A stretch of DNA of 64,000 nucleotides from Polaromonas sp. (GCF_016185115.1 NZ_JACPOF010000004.1:551979-615978); one strand, 5' to 3'; counted from the stretch's first letter, positions 1 through 10,320 are shown. The notes: generated by a model not told the origin, from the sequence alone. Translations and numbers: made by a program.

Positions 1-1208
1 TGGTGATTCAACTGCTGACACGCCGCCTGTACAGACTGACCAAACAGAGCCAGACGGCCACCGACAACCTGGCCTACGTGGTCGAAGAAAACGTTCTTGC
101 ACACCGCGATGTGAGGCTGCACGGCGCCCAGGCCAGCCAGGCTGAGCGCTTCGATGTCCTGAGCCATTCCCTGCGCCGCCTGTCGATGAAATCGACCGTG
201 GCATATGCAAGCATGAGCGCCATCACACAGGTGCTGGCGGCCATCGCCCTGTCGGCTGTCATTTCAATTGCACTGGTGCAGGGCTCTGCCAATACGACCA
301 CCGTTGGGGGTTTTGTGGCTTTTGTGACGGCAATGCTGTTGCTCATTGCGCCCATCAAAAGCCTGTCGGATGGTGCAACGCCTATCACACGGGGGTTGGC
401 GGCGCTGGAACGCGGCCTTGACCTGATGGAACTGACAGACGACGAGTCTGGTGGCGCCTTCAAAAAAACGCGGGCATCCGGAGATATCCAGTTCAAAGAG
501 GTGAGCGTTCTTTACAAGACGGGCAATGCGCTTGCCCTGGACCGCCTCACCCTTCACGTAAAAGCAGGAGAAACAGTGGCACTGGTCGGTGCTTCAGGCT
601 CGGGCAAGACCACGCTCGTGAACATGTTGCCAAGGTTTGTGGAACCCAGCAGCGGCCACATATACCTGGACGGCCAGGAACTCGGCGATTGGAGCCTTGC
701 ATCGCTTCGCTCACAGTTCGCATTGGTCAGCCAGCATGTCGTTATGCTCAACAGCTCAATCGCCGCGAACGTTGCACTCGGGTTGCCTGTCGATCGCGCA
801 AGGATTGCGCAGTGCCTGGAAGCCGCCAATCTCGGCACAATGGTCGCGGAGCTCCCCCAGGGCATGGACACCCTGCTTGGGCACAATGCGATGCAACTGT
901 CGGGTGGCCAGCGGCAAAGGCTGGCAATTGCACGCGCACTTTACAAGGACGCTCCCGTACTGATTCTGGACGAGGCCACCTCAGCACTCGACACAGAATC
1001 CGAGCAGGCAGTGCAGGAAGCGATCAGGCGCCTTGCGATGAACCGGACATCCATCATCATCGCCCATCGCTTGTCCACCATTCAGCACGCGGACCGCATC
1101 ATCATGATGAATGCGGGCAGTATTGTGGAGTCCGGGACGCACACGGAACTCATGCTGCGCAATGGTGCCTACGCACATCTCTATCGGCTGGGTTTCCAGG
1201 GCGCTTGA
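1..1208 (+). CDS. msbA: Lipid A export ABC transporter, permease/ATPase (MsbA), 3' part
   Basis: The gene enters from the left edge, so its N-terminal membrane helices are missing; about 401 residues remain. The visible part carries the last transmembrane helices (roughly residues 65-120) followed by a complete ABC ATPase domain: Walker A GASGSGKTT near residue 195, signature LSGGQRQR near residue 300, Walker B VLILDEATSALD, and the H-loop in IIAHRLST. A half-transporter with this fused layout that flips lipid A-core or phospholipid across the inner membrane is the MsbA family. The following glycosyltransferase and deacetylase are convergent and also concern cell-surface polysaccharide, which fits. 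A general multidrug or polysaccharide ABC exporter of the same family cannot be excluded without the N-terminus. Confidence 0.85.
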   Translation, partial: VIQLLTRRLYRLTKQSQTATDNLAYVVEENVLAHRDVRLHGAQASQAERFDVLSHSLRRLSMKSTVAYASMSAITQVLAAIALSAVISIALVQGSANTTTVGGFVAFVTAMLLLIAPIKSLSDGATPITRGLAALERGLDLMELTDDESGGAFKKTRASGDIQFKEVSVLYKTGNALALDRLTLHVKAGETVALVGASGSGKTTLVNMLPRFVEPSSGHIYLDGQELGDWSLASLRSQFALVSQHVVMLNSSIAANVALGLPVDRARIAQCLEAANLGTMVAELPQGMDTLLGHNAMQLSGGQRQRLAIARALYKDAPVLILDEATSALDTESEQAVQEAIRRLAMNRTSIIIAHRLSTIQHADRIIMMNAGSIVESGTHTELMLRNGAYAHLYRLGFQGA

Positions 1209-1219
1209 TGCCAGGCAAC

Positions 1220-2392
1220 CTAGCGCCGGACTGGCACCTGAGCTGCTACAGCGTGGTAAATTTTTTCCTGCCTTGCGGCGATATCGTCCCAGGAATATTC
1301 ACCGGCAAAAGCACGAGCCGCACGGCCCATCGTGGCGCGGAGTACCTTGTCGTTCAGTAACCCAAGCACCGAAGCAGCCAGTGAAGCAGCATCTCGCGGA
1401 TCTTCCAGAATCAGTACATTGACGCCGGAACTCAAAAATCCGGCAATGCCGCAATACTTCGCGCTGCTCACGATGACGGGGAGTCCATGAGCCATGGCTT
1501 CGAGCACAACCATGGCAAAAGTGTCTTCCAGTGTTGGATGTACAAGCATGTCTGCGGCTCGATATGCAGGAGAGACATCTTTCAACGCCCCGAGGAAGAA
1601 AACCCGGGATGCCAGCCCCATCTGTGCGGCCAGTTGCACAAACTGTGGCCGCTGCGACGAGTCACCAATGACAGCAAGAACGACGTCTGCCGGCATACGC
1701 TGAATGGCCGCCAGCAGGGTATCAAGTCCTTTCTTGCGAAAATCGTTCCCGACGAACAGGAGGCAGGTTTTGTCTTGCGGCAAACCCAGCTCATTGCGCG
1801 CAGAAATTTGATCGGAGCCGCCGGCGGGACAGGCTGGCAAATCGATCCCCGGAGTAATGACAGATGTCATCCCAACCGCATCCGGGTAACTCGCCGAAAA
1901 AATTGCACGCAGGGTTTCCGAGATAACCACTACCGCCCGATCATGATGTCTTGCGTAACGCGCACGTTCGAGCAAAAGGTACGCCACCAACCGTGGACTC
2001 GTCAGCACTTTCAGTAGACGCGCAAAGCGCGCCAGGCCCTCCAGCCCATTAAACAGGTTGTGCTTTATCGGCAGAACATGTACGGTCTGCACCTGTCCAT
2101 GCCATGTGTTTTCGTGCGAGTGCACAACATCGAACCCCCTGCGGGTTGCCCACCACGTGAGCGTGGCAAACCAGAGCTGGTTTACCCATCTTGGCCTGCG
2201 CAACGGCATGCTGACACGGTGATAACTGACGCCCGGCCACTGATGGTCAATCGACTGGGCAAAAACATGAATCTCATGCTTGGCGGCAAGCTTTTCCACC
2301 AGTGCAATGGAATAGCGCTCAGCACCACCCGCAACAGGTGAAAAGGTGCGATTGAGTACCGCAATGCGCAAGCGCCTGCCGACAGAAGTCAT
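1220..2392 (-). CDS. Glycosyltransferase family 4 (GT-B fold)
   Basis: A 390-residue protein with the two-domain GT-B layout of retaining glycosyltransferases. The N-terminal acceptor domain has the glycine loop in SPVAGGAERY (residues 18-27), and the C-terminal nucleotide-sugar domain has LLFVGNDFRKKG and the family 4 EX7E-type stretch around EDTFAMVVLEAMAHGLPV. It probably transfers a sugar to a lipopolysaccharide core or exopolysaccharide intermediate at the cytoplasmic face of the inner membrane; the donor and acceptor cannot be read from sequence. The start codon overlaps the stop of the upstream deacetylase gene by 4 bases (2389-2392), so the two are almost certainly co-transcribed. It converges on msbA with an 11-base gap. 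Confidence 0.88.
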   Translation of the reverse strand: MTSVGRRLRIAVLNRTFSPVAGGAERYSIALVEKLAAKHEIHVFAQSIDHQWPGVSYHRVSMPLRRPRWVNQLWFATLTWWATRRGFDVVHSHENTWHGQVQTVHVLPIKHNLFNGLEGLARFARLLKVLTSPRLVAYLLLERARYARHHDRAVVVISETLRAIFSASYPDAVGMTSVITPGIDLPACPAGGSDQISARNELGLPQDKTCLLFVGNDFRKKGLDTLLAAIQRMPADVVLAVIGDSSQRPQFVQLAAQMGLASRVFFLGALKDVSPAYRAADMLVHPTLEDTFAMVVLEAMAHGLPVIVSSAKYCGIAGFLSSGVNVLILEDPRDAASLAASVLGLLNDKVLRATMGRAARAFAGEYSWDDIAARQEKIYHAVAAQVPVRR

Positions 2393-3135
2393 CTCCTGCG
2401 CCTGTCCTCATAGCCGGTGGAAATCTTGATCCAGAACATGGGCAGGCTGGTTGAACGCAATATCGGTACACGGGGAATCTCAAGCACGTTATCCCCGGCG
2501 ACACACCGGCTTCGCTGGGTCGTCGTTGCGGTGGCAAAACCCAGGTGCCTCGCCATACCCACATGTTTCGGCTCATACCGCCCGTAGGGATAACAAAAAT
2601 GCCGCACCGGACCATTAAGCATCATTTCGAGATCGCTTTTTCCCGCTGCAATTTCTGTTTCGCTCGTCATATCGGCCGACGCCACCAGATTGACATGGCT
2701 TCTTGTGTGGGAGCCAATTTCCTGTCCGCCCGCTACCCATAGCCGCATCTGTTTTTCGTCCATCAGTGGCGTCTGGGCTATGCCCAGCCCTTCATCCCAC
2801 TTGTTGGTCTTGCCTGCCAGCCCGCTTACCGCGTAACAGGTCGATGAAAATCCATGGCGCTGAAGCACCGGCAAGGCATTGACGAGATTGTTGACATAAC
2901 CATCGTCAAAAGTGATGCCCACAACTTTGCCGCTGCGCTCACCGGCGAGGTAAGGCTGCAGATCGCTCATGGACAAGCCCCTGTAACCGAGTACCTTCAA
3001 TAGGGACATTTGCCTCGCAAATGCAGAGGGAGAAACATACAGGCTGCGAAACGGTTTCCCTTTGCGCGGCGCTTCCTCTATCTGGTGATACACCAGCACC
3101 GGAATGGGGTGAGGGTTTCGGGTAAGGCTGGACAT
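2389..3135 (-). CDS. Polysaccharide deacetylase (NodB-homology domain)
   Basis: A 248-residue carbohydrate esterase family 4 protein. The metal-dependent active site motifs are visible in order: TFDDGY (catalytic base and metal-binding Asp, about residues 75-80), SHTRSH (the two metal-binding His, about residues 142-147) and CYPYGRY further on. The family removes N- or O-acetyl groups from polysaccharides such as peptidoglycan, chitin oligomers or biofilm glucosamine polymers. There is no obvious signal peptide, so it may act on a cytoplasmic lipid-linked sugar intermediate, which would fit its 4-base overlap with the glycosyltransferase gene. The substrate is unknown. Confidence 0.87.
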   Translation of the reverse strand: MSSLTRNPHPIPVLVYHQIEEAPRKGKPFRSLYVSPSAFARQMSLLKVLGYRGLSMSDLQPYLAGERSGKVVGITFDDGYVNNLVNALPVLQRHGFSSTCYAVSGLAGKTNKWDEGLGIAQTPLMDEKQMRLWVAGGQEIGSHTRSHVNLVASADMTSETEIAAGKSDLEMMLNGPVRHFCYPYGRYEPKHVGMARHLGFATATTTQRSRCVAGDNVLEIPRVPILRSTSLPMFWIKISTGYEDRRRR

Positions 3136-3156
3136 GACCGCTATACAACCGGTGAC

Positions 3157-4647
3157 TCAAAGCAGAACAATATCGTATTGTTCCTGCGGCATGGCAGCTT
3201 CAGCCTGAAGGGAAACCGGCTTGCCGATGAATTCGCTCAAGCCGGCAAGGTGCTGGCTTTCCTCATCCAGGAAGAGCTCTATCACTTTCGGCGAAGCCAC
3301 GATGCGAAATTCACGCGGATTGAACTGCCTGGCTTCCCTCAATATCTCCCTGAGGATGTCATAGCTCACGCTCCGTGCGGTCTTGACCACGCCCTTTCCC
3401 ATGCATGCAGCGCAAGGCTCGCACAGCTGGTGCGCAAGGGATTCGCGGGTCCGTTTGCGGGTCATTTCCAGCAAACCCAGGGCGGAGAAGCCGTTGACTG
3501 TCGTCTTGATGCGATCCCTGGCGAGCTGCTTCTGGAATTCAGCCAGCACCGCATCGCGATGATTCTCCTTGGTCATGTCAATGAAGTCGACAATCACAAT
3601 GCCACCAAGATTGCGCAGACGCAGCTGGCGCGCAATCGCCTGGGAGGCCTCCAGATTGGTTTTGAAGATCGTTTCGTCAAAATTCCGTGCGCCCACAAAG
3701 CCGCCGGTGTTCACATCAACAGTCGTCAGCGCTTCGGTCTGGTCAATGATGAGATAACCGCCAGATTTCAGGTCCACCCTGCGGCCTAACGCCCTGGCAA
3801 TGTCTTCATCAATGTTGAAGAGGTCAAAGATGGGACGTTCGCCACCATAAAGCTGAAGCTTCTGAACTGTTGCAGGCATGAATTCCGCCGCAAACGCCTT
3901 GAGTTTCTCGAATTGTTCACGTGAATCAATACGTATGGTCAGCGTTTCTTCGCCCGCGACATCCCGCAAGACGCGTTGAAGCAAATTGAGGTCCTGGTGC
4001 AGCACGGATGCGGGTTTGACACGCACGGACGCGTCCTTGATACGGGCCCAGGTTTTACGGAGATACGCGATGTCCTCGGACAGTTCTGCATCGGTAGCGT
4101 CTTCCGCATTGGTTCTGAGGATGAAGCCTCCACCGGATTCACCGCTCAGAAGCTGAAGGCGCTGGCGCAGGTCTTCACGCTGCCTGGCAGGTATTTTTTG
4201 CGAAACACCGATGTGGTTGTCCTGAGGCAGGAACACCAGCAGCCGCCCCGCAATGCTGACCTGGGCAGTCAGTCTCGCGCCTTTTGTCCCTATCGGGTCC
4301 TTAAGCACCTGCACCATGACAGCCTGGCCTTCAAACAGCTGCTTTTCTATAGGCAAGGCTGTTGCGGCCGCCCCACCAACTGCGGACGCGGCATCCCCAT
4401 CTGCATGACGACTGTTGATGCTGCTCATCAGGTCCGCAACATGCAGAAAGGCGGCCTTGTCCAGGCCAATATCGATGAAGGCCGACTGCATGCCCGGCAA
4501 CACGCGCGCTACTTTGCCAAGATAGACGTTTCCCACCAGTCCGCGTTCCAGCGTGCGCTCGACCTGAAGCTCCTGGAGAGATCCGTGTTCAACCACCGCC
4601 ACGCGGGTTTCCTGGGGAGACCAGTTGATGAGGATGTCTTGTTGCAT
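3157..4647 (-). CDS. rng: Ribonuclease G
   Basis: Endoribonuclease of the RNase E/G family that matures the 5' end of 16S rRNA and takes part in mRNA decay. The start was taken at 4647 (protein begins MQQDILINWSPQETRVA), giving 496 residues close to the usual RNase G length; the open frame runs further upstream into maf. An S1 RNA-binding domain lies near residues 35-125 and holds a low-complexity Ala/Gly-rich insertion around residues 77-100. The catalytic metal sites are seen in DQTEALTTVDVNTGG and VIVDFIDM, and the zinc-link cysteines in LCEPCAACMG. It lacks the long RNase E scaffold tail. It follows maf by 20 bases in the same direction. Confidence 0.95.
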   Translation of the reverse strand: MQQDILINWSPQETRVAVVEHGSLQELQVERTLERGLVGNVYLGKVARVLPGMQSAFIDIGLDKAAFLHVADLMSSINSRHADGDAASAVGGAAATALPIEKQLFEGQAVMVQVLKDPIGTKGARLTAQVSIAGRLLVFLPQDNHIGVSQKIPARQREDLRQRLQLLSGESGGGFILRTNAEDATDAELSEDIAYLRKTWARIKDASVRVKPASVLHQDLNLLQRVLRDVAGEETLTIRIDSREQFEKLKAFAAEFMPATVQKLQLYGGERPIFDLFNIDEDIARALGRRVDLKSGGYLIIDQTEALTTVDVNTGGFVGARNFDETIFKTNLEASQAIARQLRLRNLGGIVIVDFIDMTKENHRDAVLAEFQKQLARDRIKTTVNGFSALGLLEMTRKRTRESLAHQLCEPCAACMGKGVVKTARSVSYDILREILREARQFNPREFRIVASPKVIELFLDEESQHLAGLSEFIGKPVSLQAEAAMPQEQYDIVLL

Positions 4648-4667
4648 GTTATGTTGGTCAGATTCTG

Positions 4668-5270
4668 TCAGACCTTGACGCCGACACTGCGCAGCAAACA
4701 GGCCGTTTCCCACAAGGGAAGACCCATGATGCCGCTGTAGCTGCCTTTTATGTCGGTGATATGCATTGCCGCCCTGCCCTGTACTGCATATGCGCCGGCT
4801 TTACCCATGGGCTCCCCGGTGGCGACATAGTCGCGGATCTGCGATCTGGACATCAACTCAAAACTGACACGCGAGGTACTGAGTGCTTCAACGCGGCGTT
4901 TTCCTGCCTGAACCGCAACCGCCGTCAATACCCGGTGCGTAGTCCCGCCCAGTTCGGTCAGCATCCGGACGGCATCCCCTGCATTTTCTGGTTTTCCATA
5001 GATGACGCGCCCCAGCGCTACTGTGGTGTCGGAACAAAGCACCGGTGCTGGCTTGAGCTTGCGCCGTTTCATCCTTGCTAATGCCGCTTCAAGCTTCAGG
5101 CCGGTGACCCTTTTAACGTAGGCCGCAGGCGATTCATTCTTCAACAGGGTTTCCAGCGCTTCAGCATCCTCAACCTCATCTGCCAGAAGCAACTCATACG
5201 TCACCCCCAGTTGCTCAAGCAACTGGCGGCGCCGCGGACTTTGCGATGCAAGATAGATGAAATCACTCAT
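4668..5270 (-). CDS. maf: Maf family nucleoside triphosphate pyrophosphatase
   Basis: A 200-residue Maf/YhdE-like house-cleaning enzyme that hydrolyses dTTP, UTP or modified pyrimidine triphosphates to the monophosphate. The family signature is at the N-terminus (LASQSPRRRQLL, residues 7-18), followed by the conserved CSDTTVALG and YGKPENAGDA segments and GAYAVQGRAA, all of which line the nucleotide pocket. The conserved run maf-rng and rlmH-rsfS-nadD on the same strand is normal for Burkholderiales. The gap to rlmH is about 60 bases. Whether it is the dTTPase (YhdE) or the 7-methyl-GTP (YceF) subfamily is not decided here. Confidence 0.93.
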   Translation of the reverse strand: MSDFIYLASQSPRRRQLLEQLGVTYELLLADEVEDAEALETLLKNESPAAYVKRVTGLKLEAALARMKRRKLKPAPVLCSDTTVALGRVIYGKPENAGDAVRMLTELGGTTHRVLTAVAVQAGKRRVEALSTSRVSFELMSRSQIRDYVATGEPMGKAGAYAVQGRAAMHITDIKGSYSGIMGLPLWETACLLRSVGVKV

Positions 5271-5330
5271 GGCGAGGACCAGCGCCTTTGAGGCAATGCA
5301 TTACGTGAAAGGACGGGCGTGGCGGCACGA

Positions 5331-5798
5331 CTATTCGCGATGATACGGATGATTGATGGTGATGCTCCAGGCGCGGTAGAGTTGCTCAATCAGCAGAACG
5401 CGGACCATCGCATGAGGCAACGTGAGATCGGACAGGCGCAGGCGCTCATGCGCGGCCTTTTTGAACGACGGATCCAGACCATCAGGCCCGCCAATCACGA
5501 TAGCCACATCATCACCGGACAGTTGCCAGGCTTTCAGGCGATCAGCCAGTGCGACCGTGGTGACGGCAGTACCGCGTTCGTCCAGCGCCACCACGTGCGT
5601 CCCCCGTGCTATGGCGCCTTCTATCCTCAGTTTCTCCGCGGCCAGCAGGGTTTCAACAGTTTTAGAAGCACGGGGCTCAGTCTTGACAGCCTTGAGTTCA
5701 ACCTTGATTTCAGGTGGAAAGCGCTTGGCGTAGTCATCGTAAGCCGTCTGAGCCCAATCGGGCACTTTCTGGCCTACGGCAACGATGCTCAGCCTCAT
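5331..5798 (-). CDS. rlmH: 23S rRNA (pseudouridine1915-N3)-methyltransferase RlmH
   Basis: A 155-residue SPOUT-class methyltransferase that methylates pseudouridine 1915 of 23S rRNA in assembled 70S ribosomes using S-adenosylmethionine. The trefoil-knot SAM site is visible as [10 protein letters not shown] (about residues 101-110) and the C-terminal [19 protein letters not shown] segment, with the usual short length. Its start overlaps the stop of rsfS by 4 bases, so the two ribosome-associated genes are translationally linked. Confidence 0.96.
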   Translation of the reverse strand: MRLSIVAVGQKVPDWAQTAYDDYAKRFPPEIKVELKAVKTEPRASKTVETLLAAEKLRIEGAIARGTHVVALDERGTAVTTVALADRLKAWQLSGDDVAIVIGGPDGLDPSFKKAAHERLRLSDLTLPHAMVRVLLIEQLYRAWSITINHPYHRE

Positions 5799-6562
5799 CG
5801 GCTGCGAGGCGCCGCTTTTTTGGCTGCAGGCTTTTTGGCTGCAGGTTTGCTTGCAGTTTTTTTCGCTGCAGCCTTTTTGGCTGGAGGCACCTTGACCAGA
5901 GGGGTTTTGGCTGCCGGTTTCGCTGCAGTTTTGCGCGCGGGACGGGCTGTGGGCTCTGCTACAGGCTCCGCAAAATTGCGCTTGGCAGTCCAGTCGCTGG
6001 TCTTGCCCACCCTGCCTACATAACCTGGTTCATGGTCTTTCACGGCCTTGACTGCCGGTCTGGCGCTGGTTTTGGCTGAGGTTTTTGCCCCTGCTTTTGG
6101 CTTCACCGCAGTTTTTACTGCCGGCTTCACCTCGGCCTTCGGCTCAGGTTTTGCAGCCTTGGGCAATGGTGCCGGTGCGCCCAGTTTTTGTTTGATGGGT
6201 TTGTCGCCCCACAGCTCTTCGAGGTGGTAGTACTGCCGAATGGTCGGCTGCATGATATGGGCGACGACTGCTCCGCAGTCCACGATGATCCATTCACCGT
6301 TGTCTTCGCCCTCAATACGAGGCTTCTGAAAACCTGCGTCACGAACGGCATCACGCACACTCGCGGCCAGAGCCTTGGTCTGACGGTTGGAAGTGCCCGA
6401 CGCAATGATGACGCGCTCAAAAAGGGATGTGATGTGCTCGGTATCAAATACCTGGATGTCTTGCGCCTTGACATCTTCCAGCCCGTCAACAATGGCCCGC
6501 TGCAGTTTCTGGACATCTTTTTTCTCGGCTGCGACGGTGGATTTGACAGGTGTGGAGGTCAT
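5795..6562 (-). CDS. rsfS: Ribosomal silencing factor RsfS with a long basic C-terminal tail
   Basis: The first 125 or so residues are a normal RsfS (Iojap) domain, which binds ribosomal protein L14 and blocks 30S-50S joining in starved cells; the conserved segments [20 protein letters not shown] and [14 protein letters not shown] are present. The usual family length is 105-140 residues, but here the frame continues to 255 residues with a low-complexity Lys/Ala/Pro-rich tail from about residue 128, including repeated AAKK and KPAAKK units near the end, much like histone H1-type tails. The tail keeps the reading frame up to the 4-base overlap with rlmH, so it is genuinely translated as far as can be seen. 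Tail function is unknown; nucleic-acid or rRNA binding is an inference. Confidence 0.94.
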   Translation of the reverse strand: MTSTPVKSTVAAEKKDVQKLQRAIVDGLEDVKAQDIQVFDTEHITSLFERVIIASGTSNRQTKALAASVRDAVRDAGFQKPRIEGEDNGEWIIVDCGAVVAHIMQPTIRQYYHLEELWGDKPIKQKLGAPAPLPKAAKPEPKAEVKPAVKTAVKPKAGAKTSAKTSARPAVKAVKDHEPGYVGRVGKTSDWTAKRNFAEPVAEPTARPARKTAAKPAAKTPLVKVPPAKKAAAKKTASKPAAKKPAAKKAAPRSR

Positions 6563-6587
6563 TCAGTGCTTTGTTTGGTAAGGTGCT

Positions 6588-7229
6588 TCAGGGGGTGCCA
6601 TAAACGCGGTTTGCTGAAATATAACGCGCAACCGCCTCGGGAACCAGTTCGTTGATGTCGTTGCTCTGACCCGCGCCGGACGCCAGCAATTGCCGTATGT
6701 GGGTTGCGCTGACTATCATGGGGGGCAACGAGAGTTGCAAAAAGCGGCTTTTCAGCATGCCATAAGCCTCAATTTGGGCTTGCGTAACCGTGGATGTTGC
6801 ACGGCCAGCTATGCAAATTATAGCAAGACCCACAATTGCCTGCCATCTGTGCCATTGCCGGAAAGCCGCGAACTGGTCGGCACCCATGATCAGGTAAAGC
6901 TGCGCGCCTGGATTTTCCGACTGAAGGGCTTCCAGGGTATCTATCGTGAAGGTTGGGCCTGCCCGCTGCATCTCGCGCTCGTCGACCACCACACGGGGCA
7001 TCCCCTCGAAGGTCAGTCTTGTCATGGCCAGCCTGTGGCCGGCGCTGCTCAGTTCCCTGGCTTTGTGCCAGGCGTGGCCGGTAGGCACCACGCGCAATTC
7101 GTCCAGCTCCAGCTGCGTTATGGCCACCTTCGCCAGTTCCAGGTGCGCTTTGTGCGGGGGATCAAACGCGCCCCCGAAAACGCCGATGCGTTTTTGTCTG
7201 GGCGCAATTTGTGAGACGCTCAAGCCCAA
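6588..7229 (-). CDS. nadD: Nicotinate-nucleotide adenylyltransferase NadD
   Basis: A 213-residue enzyme that joins nicotinate mononucleotide and ATP to make deamido-NAD in NAD synthesis. The nucleotidyltransferase signature [15 protein letters not shown] is at residues 17-31 and the second conserved site SATHIRQLL (the ISSTxIR-type motif) is near residue 173. The start lies 10 bases inside the 3' end of hemF, and rsfS follows after 25 bases; nadD-rsfS-rlmH is a widespread bacterial arrangement. An alternative start about 13 codons inward (near KRIGVFGG) would remove the overlap but lacks a good start codon. Confidence 0.95.
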   Translation of the reverse strand: MGLSVSQIAPRQKRIGVFGGAFDPPHKAHLELAKVAITQLELDELRVVPTGHAWHKARELSSAGHRLAMTRLTFEGMPRVVVDEREMQRAGPTFTIDTLEALQSENPGAQLYLIMGADQFAAFRQWHRWQAIVGLAIICIAGRATSTVTQAQIEAYGMLKSRFLQLSLPPMIVSATHIRQLLASGAGQSNDINELVPEAVARYISANRVYGTP

Positions 7230-8140
7230 TCCCTGCGAACGAGAAACTCCCTGTACAACCGATCTTCCGGTGTGCCCGGCTCCACCCTCGCCTGGTAAGC
7301 CCAGCTTGCCAGCGGCGGCATGGACATCAGGATGGACTCGGTACGACCGCCTGACTGCAGGCCGAAGTGGGTACCACGGTCCCAGACCAGGTTGAACTCC
7401 ACGTATCGCCCTCGCCTGTAAAGCTGGAACGCTCTTTCGCGCTCGCCATACGTCGTTTCCCGGCGCATGTCGACAATGGGAAGGTAGGCCTTCAAAAACG
7501 CATCTCCCACCGCCTGCATCATGTCAAAACTGCGTTGCGGACCCAGCTCGTGAAAATCATCAAAAAAGATGCCACCCACGCCGCGCGGCTCGTCCCGATG
7601 TTTCAAATAAAAGTATTCATCACACCATTTTTTGAAACGCGGGTACTTGTCTTCACCAAAGGGCTGCAACGCGTCGCGGCAGGTTTTGTGAAAGTGGACA
7701 ACGTCGTCCTCAAAGCCGTAATACGGCGTCAGGTCCATGCCACCGCCAAACCAGCACACCGGCGCACCACCTCCTGCAGGTGTAGCGGCAATCATGCGGA
7801 CGTTCATGTGTACCGTTGGTACATAAGGGTTACGCGGATGAAATACCAGCGAAACGCCCATCGCCTCAAACGGGGCGCCTGCGAGTTCCGGGCGGTGCTG
7901 GGTGGCCGAGGGCGGCAGTTTGGGTCCGCTCACATGGGAGAACCCGCAGCCAGCCCGCTCAAATACAGCGCCGCCTTCAAGTATTTTGGTGATTCCGTTG
8001 CCCTGCAGCGGCTCGCCCGGTTCTTTTTGCCAGTGATCGGCGATAAACGACTGACCGTCAATCGCGGCAATAGCATCGGTGATGCGCATCTGCAGGCCGA
8101 GCAGAAAAGCCCGGACGCCAGAAATATCAGGTGCGGCCAT
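7220..8140 (-). CDS. hemF: Oxygen-dependent coproporphyrinogen III oxidase
   Basis: Cytoplasmic heme biosynthesis enzyme that uses O2 to decarboxylate coproporphyrinogen III to protoporphyrinogen IX. The start at 8140 ([15 protein letters not shown]) gives 306 residues, the normal HemF length, and makes a TGATG junction in which the purD stop shares one base with this ATG; the open frame extends further upstream inside purD but that part is not HemF-like. Conserved blocks include [15 protein letters not shown], the [14 protein letters not shown] stretch and the C-terminal [16 protein letters not shown] region. Being the oxygen-dependent type, it points to an aerobic or facultative lifestyle. 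Confidence 0.96.
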   Translation of the reverse strand: MAAPDISGVRAFLLGLQMRITDAIAAIDGQSFIADHWQKEPGEPLQGNGITKILEGGAVFERAGCGFSHVSGPKLPPSATQHRPELAGAPFEAMGVSLVFHPRNPYVPTVHMNVRMIAATPAGGGAPVCWFGGGMDLTPYYGFEDDVVHFHKTCRDALQPFGEDKYPRFKKWCDEYFYLKHRDEPRGVGGIFFDDFHELGPQRSFDMMQAVGDAFLKAYLPIVDMRRETTYGERERAFQLYRRGRYVEFNLVWDRGTHFGLQSGGRTESILMSMPPLASWAYQARVEPGTPEDRLYREFLVRRDWA

Positions 8141-9432
8141 CAGGACTTGATGGCCCTGTACCCAATGTCCCAGCGGTACTGTGCACCATCGAATTTGATA
8201 CCCTCGGCCACTTCGTAGGCCCGTTGCTGGGCTGCCTTGACCGTACTCCCCAGAGCCGTCACACACAACACCCGCCCACCGGCTGTCATCGTCTCCTTCC
8301 CCTTGCGGCTGGTGCCGGCATGAAAGACCATGGCGTCTTCAGTCCCGGCCGGCAAGCCGCTGATGACATCGCCCTTACGGGGCTGCAGCGGGTAACCATG
8401 CGCAGCCATCACCACACCCAGTGCCGGGCGACGGTCCCACTCCAGATCAACCTGATCCAGCGTGCCGGAGGTCGCGGCCATCATCACCTCGTACAGGTCG
8501 GTCTTGAGCCGCATCATGATGGGCTGGGTTTCGGGGTCGCCCATGCGGCAGTTGAATTCGAGCGTCTTTGGCTTGCCCGCAGAATCAATCATCAGGCCCG
8601 CATACAGAAAGCCGGTAAAAGGAATGCCGTCTTTTTCCATGCCCTTGATGGTTGGCAAGATGATCTCCCGCATGGCCCGGGCATGGACATCGGGTGTGAC
8701 AACCGGAGCTGGCGAATAGGCCCCCATGCCCCCGGTATTCGGACCCTGGTCTGCATCCAGCAGGCGCTTGTGATCCTGGCTGGTAGCCATGGTGGCGACA
8801 TTTTTGCCATCACACATGACGATAAAACTGGCTTCTTCACCCTCCAGAAACTCCTCAATTACCACCCGTGCGCCGCCCTCGTTATGGGTCACGCCCAACG
8901 GGTTGAAGTCCGGATCAGGTGCCAGCATGAATTCGATGGCCTCATGCGCTTCGTGCTTCGTCATGGCCACGACAACGCCCTTGCCTGCAGCCAGTCCATC
9001 AGCCTTCACCACAATCGGCGCGCCCTTCTCATCAACATAGGCGTGCGCTGCGACCGCATCGCTGAAGGTCTCATATTCAGCCGTGGGAATGCTGTGGCGC
9101 TTCATGAACGCCTTGGAAAACGCCTTGGAGCTTTCAAGCTGGGCTGCCGCTTTGGTCGGCCCAAATATTCGAAGGCCATGTGCGCGGAAATCATCCACAA
9201 TGCCAGCCGCCAGCGGCTGTTCCGGGCCAACCACGGTCAGTGCAATTTTTTGCTCCAGCGCCCATTCGCGCAGGGCTTTCACGTCCGTGATGGCGACATT
9301 TTCAAGTCGTGCATCGAGCGCCGTCCCGCCATTGCCAGGGGCCACGTACACGGCCTGCACCTTGGGCGACTGCGCCAGCTTCCAGGCCAGGGCATGCTCA
9401 CGGCCACCGCCACCCACTACCAATACTTTCAT
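8140..9432 (-). CDS. purD: Phosphoribosylamine-glycine ligase
   Basis: Purine biosynthesis enzyme (GARS) that ligates glycine to phosphoribosylamine with ATP. The 430-residue protein begins with the Rossmann-like [19 protein letters not shown], then has an ATP-grasp domain with [13 protein letters not shown] (about residues 146-158) and the metal-binding [12 protein letters not shown] segment near residue 285. Length and motif order are standard. It follows yebC after 21 bases and is joined to hemF by a one-base stop/start overlap, so yebC-purD-hemF probably form one transcript. Confidence 0.97.
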   Translation of the reverse strand: MKVLVVGGGGREHALAWKLAQSPKVQAVYVAPGNGGTALDARLENVAITDVKALREWALEQKIALTVVGPEQPLAAGIVDDFRAHGLRIFGPTKAAAQLESSKAFSKAFMKRHSIPTAEYETFSDAVAAHAYVDEKGAPIVVKADGLAAGKGVVVAMTKHEAHEAIEFMLAPDPDFNPLGVTHNEGGARVVIEEFLEGEEASFIVMCDGKNVATMATSQDHKRLLDADQGPNTGGMGAYSPAPVVTPDVHARAMREIILPTIKGMEKDGIPFTGFLYAGLMIDSAGKPKTLEFNCRMGDPETQPIMMRLKTDLYEVMMAATSGTLDQVDLEWDRRPALGVVMAAHGYPLQPRKGDVISGLPAGTEDAMVFHAGTSRKGKETMTAGGRVLCVTALGSTVKAAQQRAYEVAEGIKFDGAQYRWDIGYRAIKS

Positions 9433-9453
9433 GCTGTGCTCTCGGTTTAAGTG

Positions 9454-10179
9454 TTATTCAGACAGGTCTGCGTTATGGAACACGTTCTGCGTATCGTCAA
9501 GGTCTTCCAGCACGTCCAGCAGGCGCTGCATCTTTACGGAATCCTGCCCCGACATTTCAATCGTGTTGTCTGCCCGCATGGTGACTTCGGCCAACTCAGG
9601 CTTCAGGCCAGCCGCGTCAAAAGCATTTTTGACAACTTCAAAGCCGGTATAGGGCGTGAGCACCTCGATGGCACCATCCTCATGTGTAATCACGTCATCG
9701 GCGCCGGATTCCAGCGCCACCTCCATGACCTTGTCTTCGCTTGTGCCTGGCGCAAAGATGAACTGGCCAACATGCTTGAACTGGAAAGCCACCGACCCTT
9801 CGGTGCCCATGTTTCCACCATGTTTTGAAAATGCGTGGCGTACCTCTGCAACCGTACGCACTTTGTTGTCGGTCATGCAATCCACGATGATGGCCGCCCC
9901 GCCTATGCCATAACCCTCGTAGCGCACTTCCTCGTACTGCACCCCTTCGAGGTTGCCTGTGGCCTTGGCAATACCGTATTTGACGTTTTCATTGGGCATA
10001 TTGGCCGCCTTGGCCTTGTCCACAGCCAGTCGCAGACGCGGGTTAGTACCCAGGTCGCCGCCGCCCATGCGGGCCGCCACCATGATTTCACGCATGACAC
10101 GGGTCCAGATGCGCTGGCGTTTTTCATCCTGCCTCCCTTTGCGGTGCTGAATATTCGCCCATTTGCTGTGACCGGCCAC
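9454..10179 (-). CDS. yebC: YebC/PmpR family DNA-binding transcriptional regulator
   Basis: A 241-residue TACO1/YebC protein, recognised by the invariant N-terminus [18 protein letters not shown], the NEN-containing block [16 protein letters not shown] and the [14 protein letters not shown] segment. Members bind DNA as regulators and have also been linked to relief of ribosome stalling on proline stretches; the sequence does not separate these roles. It is the first gene of the minus-strand run and diverges from the ATPase gene at 10321, with the shared 141-base interval presumably holding both promoters. Confidence 0.95.
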   Translation of the reverse strand: MAGHSKWANIQHRKGRQDEKRQRIWTRVMREIMVAARMGGGDLGTNPRLRLAVDKAKAANMPNENVKYGIAKATGNLEGVQYEEVRYEGYGIGGAAIIVDCMTDNKVRTVAEVRHAFSKHGGNMGTEGSVAFQFKHVGQFIFAPGTSEDKVMEVALESGADDVITHEDGAIEVLTPYTGFEVVKNAFDAAGLKPELAEVTMRADNTIEMSGQDSVKMQRLLDVLEDLDDTQNVFHNADLSE

Positions 10180-10320
10180 GGAAATCCTTCTGAATTGATT
10201 TAATCTACTTCCACCATTTTACTTTTGCGCGCCAGACGCCAGCCGTCAAGCCATAAAACAGGCATGGCCCATACTGATAGAAGTCCAAAACTGCACTTGC
10301 TTAACGAAAAGGTTTTCCGT

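Noticed and set aside
8131..9450. 439-codon plus-strand open frame opposite purD
   Set aside because: purD on the minus strand has complete ATP-grasp motifs, and the opposing frame resembles nothing.
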